Positions 62,585-64,000 of a stretch of 64,000 bases of DNA are shown one piece after another. Every line of letters starts with the position of its first letter. The first letter of the stretch is position 1. Origin of the DNA: Pseudomonas cavernicola (GTDB taxonomy: Bacteria; Pseudomonadota; Gammaproteobacteria; Pseudomonadales; Pseudomonadaceae); assembly GCF_003596405.1 (NCBI RefSeq), contig NZ_QYUR01000006.1, positions 806,001 through 870,000 on the forward strand, in the 5' to 3' direction. The notes below the pieces were generated by a model that was not told the DNA's origin, ran no database searches, and saw only the letters and a list, made by a program, of their open reading frames with translations. The position numbers and the translations under genes were made by a program.

Positions 62585-64000
62585 AATTGAATCACTGGAT
62601 GAGCGCCGGATTCGCGAGCGCGACCTACTGTCGGCCAAACTCGGCTGGGCGGCGCAATGGGGCCCGAGACGAACTTCGGCCTGGACGTGAAAATCACCGC
62701 CCAATCCGAAGCCGACCGTGATCTCGGCACCCGTAGCGGTGGCGACGTCAACGGTTCGGTTCCGACTGCGGGGCCCCCTGGGTCTACGGCAAAACGCGGC
62801 GACTGGAGCGCCTATGCATGGGCCAGGCGGTGACCGCGACCGGACATCGCAATCGAAAACCGACCCAGAGCACTGACCCCTGCAAAACTTTTGCCGACTC
62901 GACAGCGAGTCCAGCAGCAGCCCGCGCGACGCCGCCAGCCCGGACAAGAGCTACCTGGCCTTGCGGGAATTCTGGATCGGCCTTTCCGGCTTCACCGCCC
63001 CTACCCCGGCGAAGAAAGTTGCGCCTCGGTCCGCCAAGCGCCTGCGCAACGAAGACGGCATGTGGCCGTGACACCCAATATCGAAGCGCTGAACTGGACT
63101 TTCGACAGCCTCCCTAACTGCGTGCAAATCGGCGTGCGAACGCTTCAGCGAATAACCGCACCGACCTCGACGAACTGGCCCCGAAAGAACAAGGACCGCC
63201 TGCACGTCTTCGGCGACGTGGCCACGCAATGGACGCCCGCCACTGGGTCGGCCTGAATGCCCACCATAGCCAAATGCCGACGGCAACCTGCCCAGCCCGC
63301 GCGAAGCAGTCGACGAAGTTGGACAAGACCAGCACCGGCGAACTCACCTGGTGGCCTGCAAGCGCACAGCGACGCTTACAACTACCGCAACGCGAACCGC
63401 GCTCAACTACTTTGGCCAGCGGCCACTGGCTAAGCGGTGACCGCGACGTTCTGAGCACACCATCCGTTGGTTAATGCAGAACTTCGCCAGCGGCTTCACG
63501 AAGCAGCGATGTGAATGCCTGGGGCACCGACCTCGGCCTGCGCTGGAACCTCGACGAGAGCTGGAAAGTCGGCGGCGCCTATGCCCGTGGCAGTGGTGGC
63601 GGCGATGACGGCGGCGAGAACTTCGAGCAGACCGGCCTGGAAAGCAACCGTTCCAACTACACCGGCACCCGCTCGCGGGTACACCGCTTCGGCGAGGCCT
63701 TCCGCGGTGAGCTGAGCAACCTGCAGGCCGCCACCCTATTCGGCTCCTGGCAGCTGCGTGAAGACTACGACGCCAGCCTGGTCTACCACCGCTTCTGGCG
63801 GGTCGACGATCAGCAAGCGATCGGCACCAGCGGCATCAACGCGGCGCTGGTCGATGGCGAGAAAGACCTCGGTCAGGAAGTCGACCTGGTCGTCACCAAG
63901 TACTTCCAGCAAGGCCTGCTGCCCGCTTCCATGAGCCAGGCGATCGACGAACCTTCGGCGCTGGTGCGCTTACGTGGCGGTGTATTCCTGCCCGGCGATG
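62581..64000 (+). pseudogene. algE: AlgE, alginate export porin, frame broken and cut off by the window
   Basis: 18-strand outer-membrane beta-barrel through which alginate leaves the cell; only the first two thirds is in the window. Start [15 protein letters not shown] at 62581. Homology to AlgE can be followed piecewise in three frames: [19 protein letters not shown], then SYLALREFWIG, RTDLDELAP, HVFGDVATQW, separated by many single-base deletions and insertions. From 63505 onward one clean frame runs to the edge: [49 protein letters not shown] [21 protein letters not shown] read this as one real gene with a poor stretch of sequence; real decay cannot be excluded. Confidence 0.7.

Overview
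This is a chromosomal window from a Pseudomonas. The evidence is the gene content and order. queA-tgt-yajC-secD-secF next to a tRNA-Leu, lptF/lptG/pepA/holC/valS, an Aap-type amino acid transporter followed by carboxylesterase, acyl-CoA synthetase, rhlB and dauBAR, and an alginate cluster (algD-alg8-alg44-algK-algE) all follow arrangements I know from P. aeruginosa and relatives. The sequence is GC-rich, apart from an AT-richer stretch upstream of algD. I cannot name the species.

Layout. 1-6.6 kb (minus strand): glycine-zipper protein, SecF, SecD, YajC, Tgt, QueA (Sec export and queuosine tRNA modification). 6.6-10.5 kb: tRNA-Leu(CAA), a cold-shock protein and an RDD protein, then a small accessory island with a secreted unknown, an atypical response-regulator/AraC protein and an integrase stump. 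The island lies between two identical copies of a terminator. 10.5-21.3 kb: LptG/LptF, PepA, HolC, ValS, RlmF and small genes. 21.4-34.2 kb: SbcCD, a TAXI binding protein, NdpA, three glutathione-transferase-like proteins in total, small enzymes and a GlxA-type regulator. 34.5-44.5 kb: AapJQMP transporter, carboxylesterase, acyl-CoA synthetase, diguanylate cyclase, membrane dipeptidase. 44.8-51.4 kb: RhlB, a DUF2157 membrane protein, and the D-arginine utilisation genes dauB-dauA-dauR with a divergent amino-acid binding protein. 51.8-56.2 kb: MoaE-MoaD-MoaC, PhoH-PIN protein, a truncated cation-efflux remnant, YaaA. 56.2-64 kb: a long algD control region and the start of the alginate operon, running off the right edge inside algE.

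How genes work together: AlgD supplies GDP-mannuronate, Alg8/Alg44 polymerise it under c-di-GMP control, and AlgK/AlgE form the outer-membrane exit. DauA/DauB convert D-arginine to L-arginine through 2-ketoarginine under DauR. A shared palindrome upstream of dauB and of the binding-protein gene suggests one regulon.

Most notable observations: (1) four short elements with terminal inverted repeats (MITE-like), one of them sitting in the middle of a rho-independent terminator with an apparent 5-bp target duplication; (2) a 24-bp terminator sequence repeated at both ends of the accessory island, resembling attL/attR; (3) the shared candidate DauR operator; (4) a perfect 12-nt anti-Shine-Dalgarno match driving an upstream ORF that overlaps algD; (5) a sharply bounded stretch (about 62.3-63.5 kb) in which algK and algE are full of single-base indels, more like consensus error than decay.
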